From NCBI GenBank assembly GCA_022385755.1, contig MU278371.1, positions 1 through 19,652 of the forward strand: a stretch of 19,652 bases of DNA. Direction: 5' to 3'. The number at the start of each line of letters is the position of its first letter. The first letter of the stretch is position 1. The translations under genes and the position numbers were made by a program. Under the pieces are notes generated by a model. That model made no database searches. It saw only the letters and a program-made list of their open reading frames with translations, and was not told the origin of the DNA. This document shows positions 19,188 through 19,652 of this stretch, one piece after another. The stretch is from Trametopsis cervina. Its lineage: Eukaryota > Basidiomycota > Agaricomycetes > Polyporales > Irpicaceae.

Positions 19188-19652
19188 TTCTGTATTCGTG
19201 TTTGCTCAAGCACCAATTCCAGACGCCGCGGACTCGCTACACGTGCCTAAAACCTGTCGTTCGGTTGAAGCCAATGACCCTATGAAGGCACCAAGCTCAA
19301 GAAATTCGGTGCGGGGGGGTTGATGGGGAGAGGAGGAGTCTACATCAGCGAAACGACACGCGTCTGAGACAGACTGATATGTCTTGCATGTCTGGTTCGT
19401 GCTGTCCTACCTTAGGGATTTCACGGGCGCTCACTATCCAGGCCTGTCAGCTACCCAGCTTGAATCCTTTGGCTGCACATCGCACACCGCTATAGACACC
19501 CCTTGATGTACCGTAGTATACATAGTATATTACAACGCTGATCTGATGTGCCAGTTACTCCTTTCCATACGGCTAATAGTCTGCACCGCACACAATAAGT
19601 GTACGTCCACTATTACACCCCGCACCCTGGGCATAGGTGCAGAGCGCAAAGG
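19188..19652. other. 5' flank of F-box D
   Basis: The part up to about 19313 is the lost N-terminal part of exon 1. Beyond it I see no gene. A TAGTATACATAGTATATTA stretch near 19513-19531 is AT-rich and TATA-like but far from the start. The conserved flank shared by B and C is not recognisable here. Confidence 0.35.

Overview
The window looks like nuclear DNA of a filamentous basidiomycete, most likely an Agaricomycete. Its genes are cut into short exons by 45-70 nt GT-AG introns with CTNAY-like branch sites. It carries a tandem array of F-box proteins of the LPPELFE...ALVxxxWAxxARxxxWGD type. One end holds the N-terminal part of a Helitron-type protein of the kind common in mushroom genomes. 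Nothing here looks bacterial: I see no operons, Shine-Dalgarno sites or long uninterrupted genes.

The main content is four paralogous F-box genes, all on the minus strand. I call them A (1834-3831), B (6263-8270), C (12158-14423) and D (17207-19187). The window's open reading frames show only pieces of them, but the four copies can be spliced by comparison into the same six-exon structure. The order is a short exon 1; exon 2 with charged, repetitive coding sequence; a long exon 3 with the F-box and leucine-rich body; exon 4; a 12-nt microexon 5; and exon 6. All five introns interrupt the frame in phase 1 at matching places, and intron 5 is 45 nt in every copy. A and C are open from ATG to stop. 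B has an in-frame TAA in exon 2. D has lost the ancestral ATG and has a TGA in exon 1, but could start at a downstream ATG-ATG.

A second, poorly preserved family (called G here) alternates with the F-box genes on the same strand. Recognisable bodies lie at about 8633-9450 and 14940-15800, and both have a 76/77-nt intron before the last exon. A conserved 250-300 bp block containing TGATAAG, apparently the 5' end of the G unit, recurs at 1142-1435, 5545-5845 and 15540-15795, with a remnant near 10120-10185. The repeating unit therefore appears to be G followed by F-box, with G reduced to its 5' end at two places.

Other content: a plus-strand, multi-exon gene of unknown family at 3901-5134, head-to-head with F-box A; a degraded or poorly resolved minus-strand locus at 10402-11630; a small plus-strand ORF at 16385-16705; and the Helitron-like fragment at 81-833. 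I found no tRNA, rRNA, CRISPR array or terminal inverted-repeat transposon. All splice models were made by eye from paralogue comparison and phase; none is supported by transcripts. The family name G and the gene letters are local labels only.
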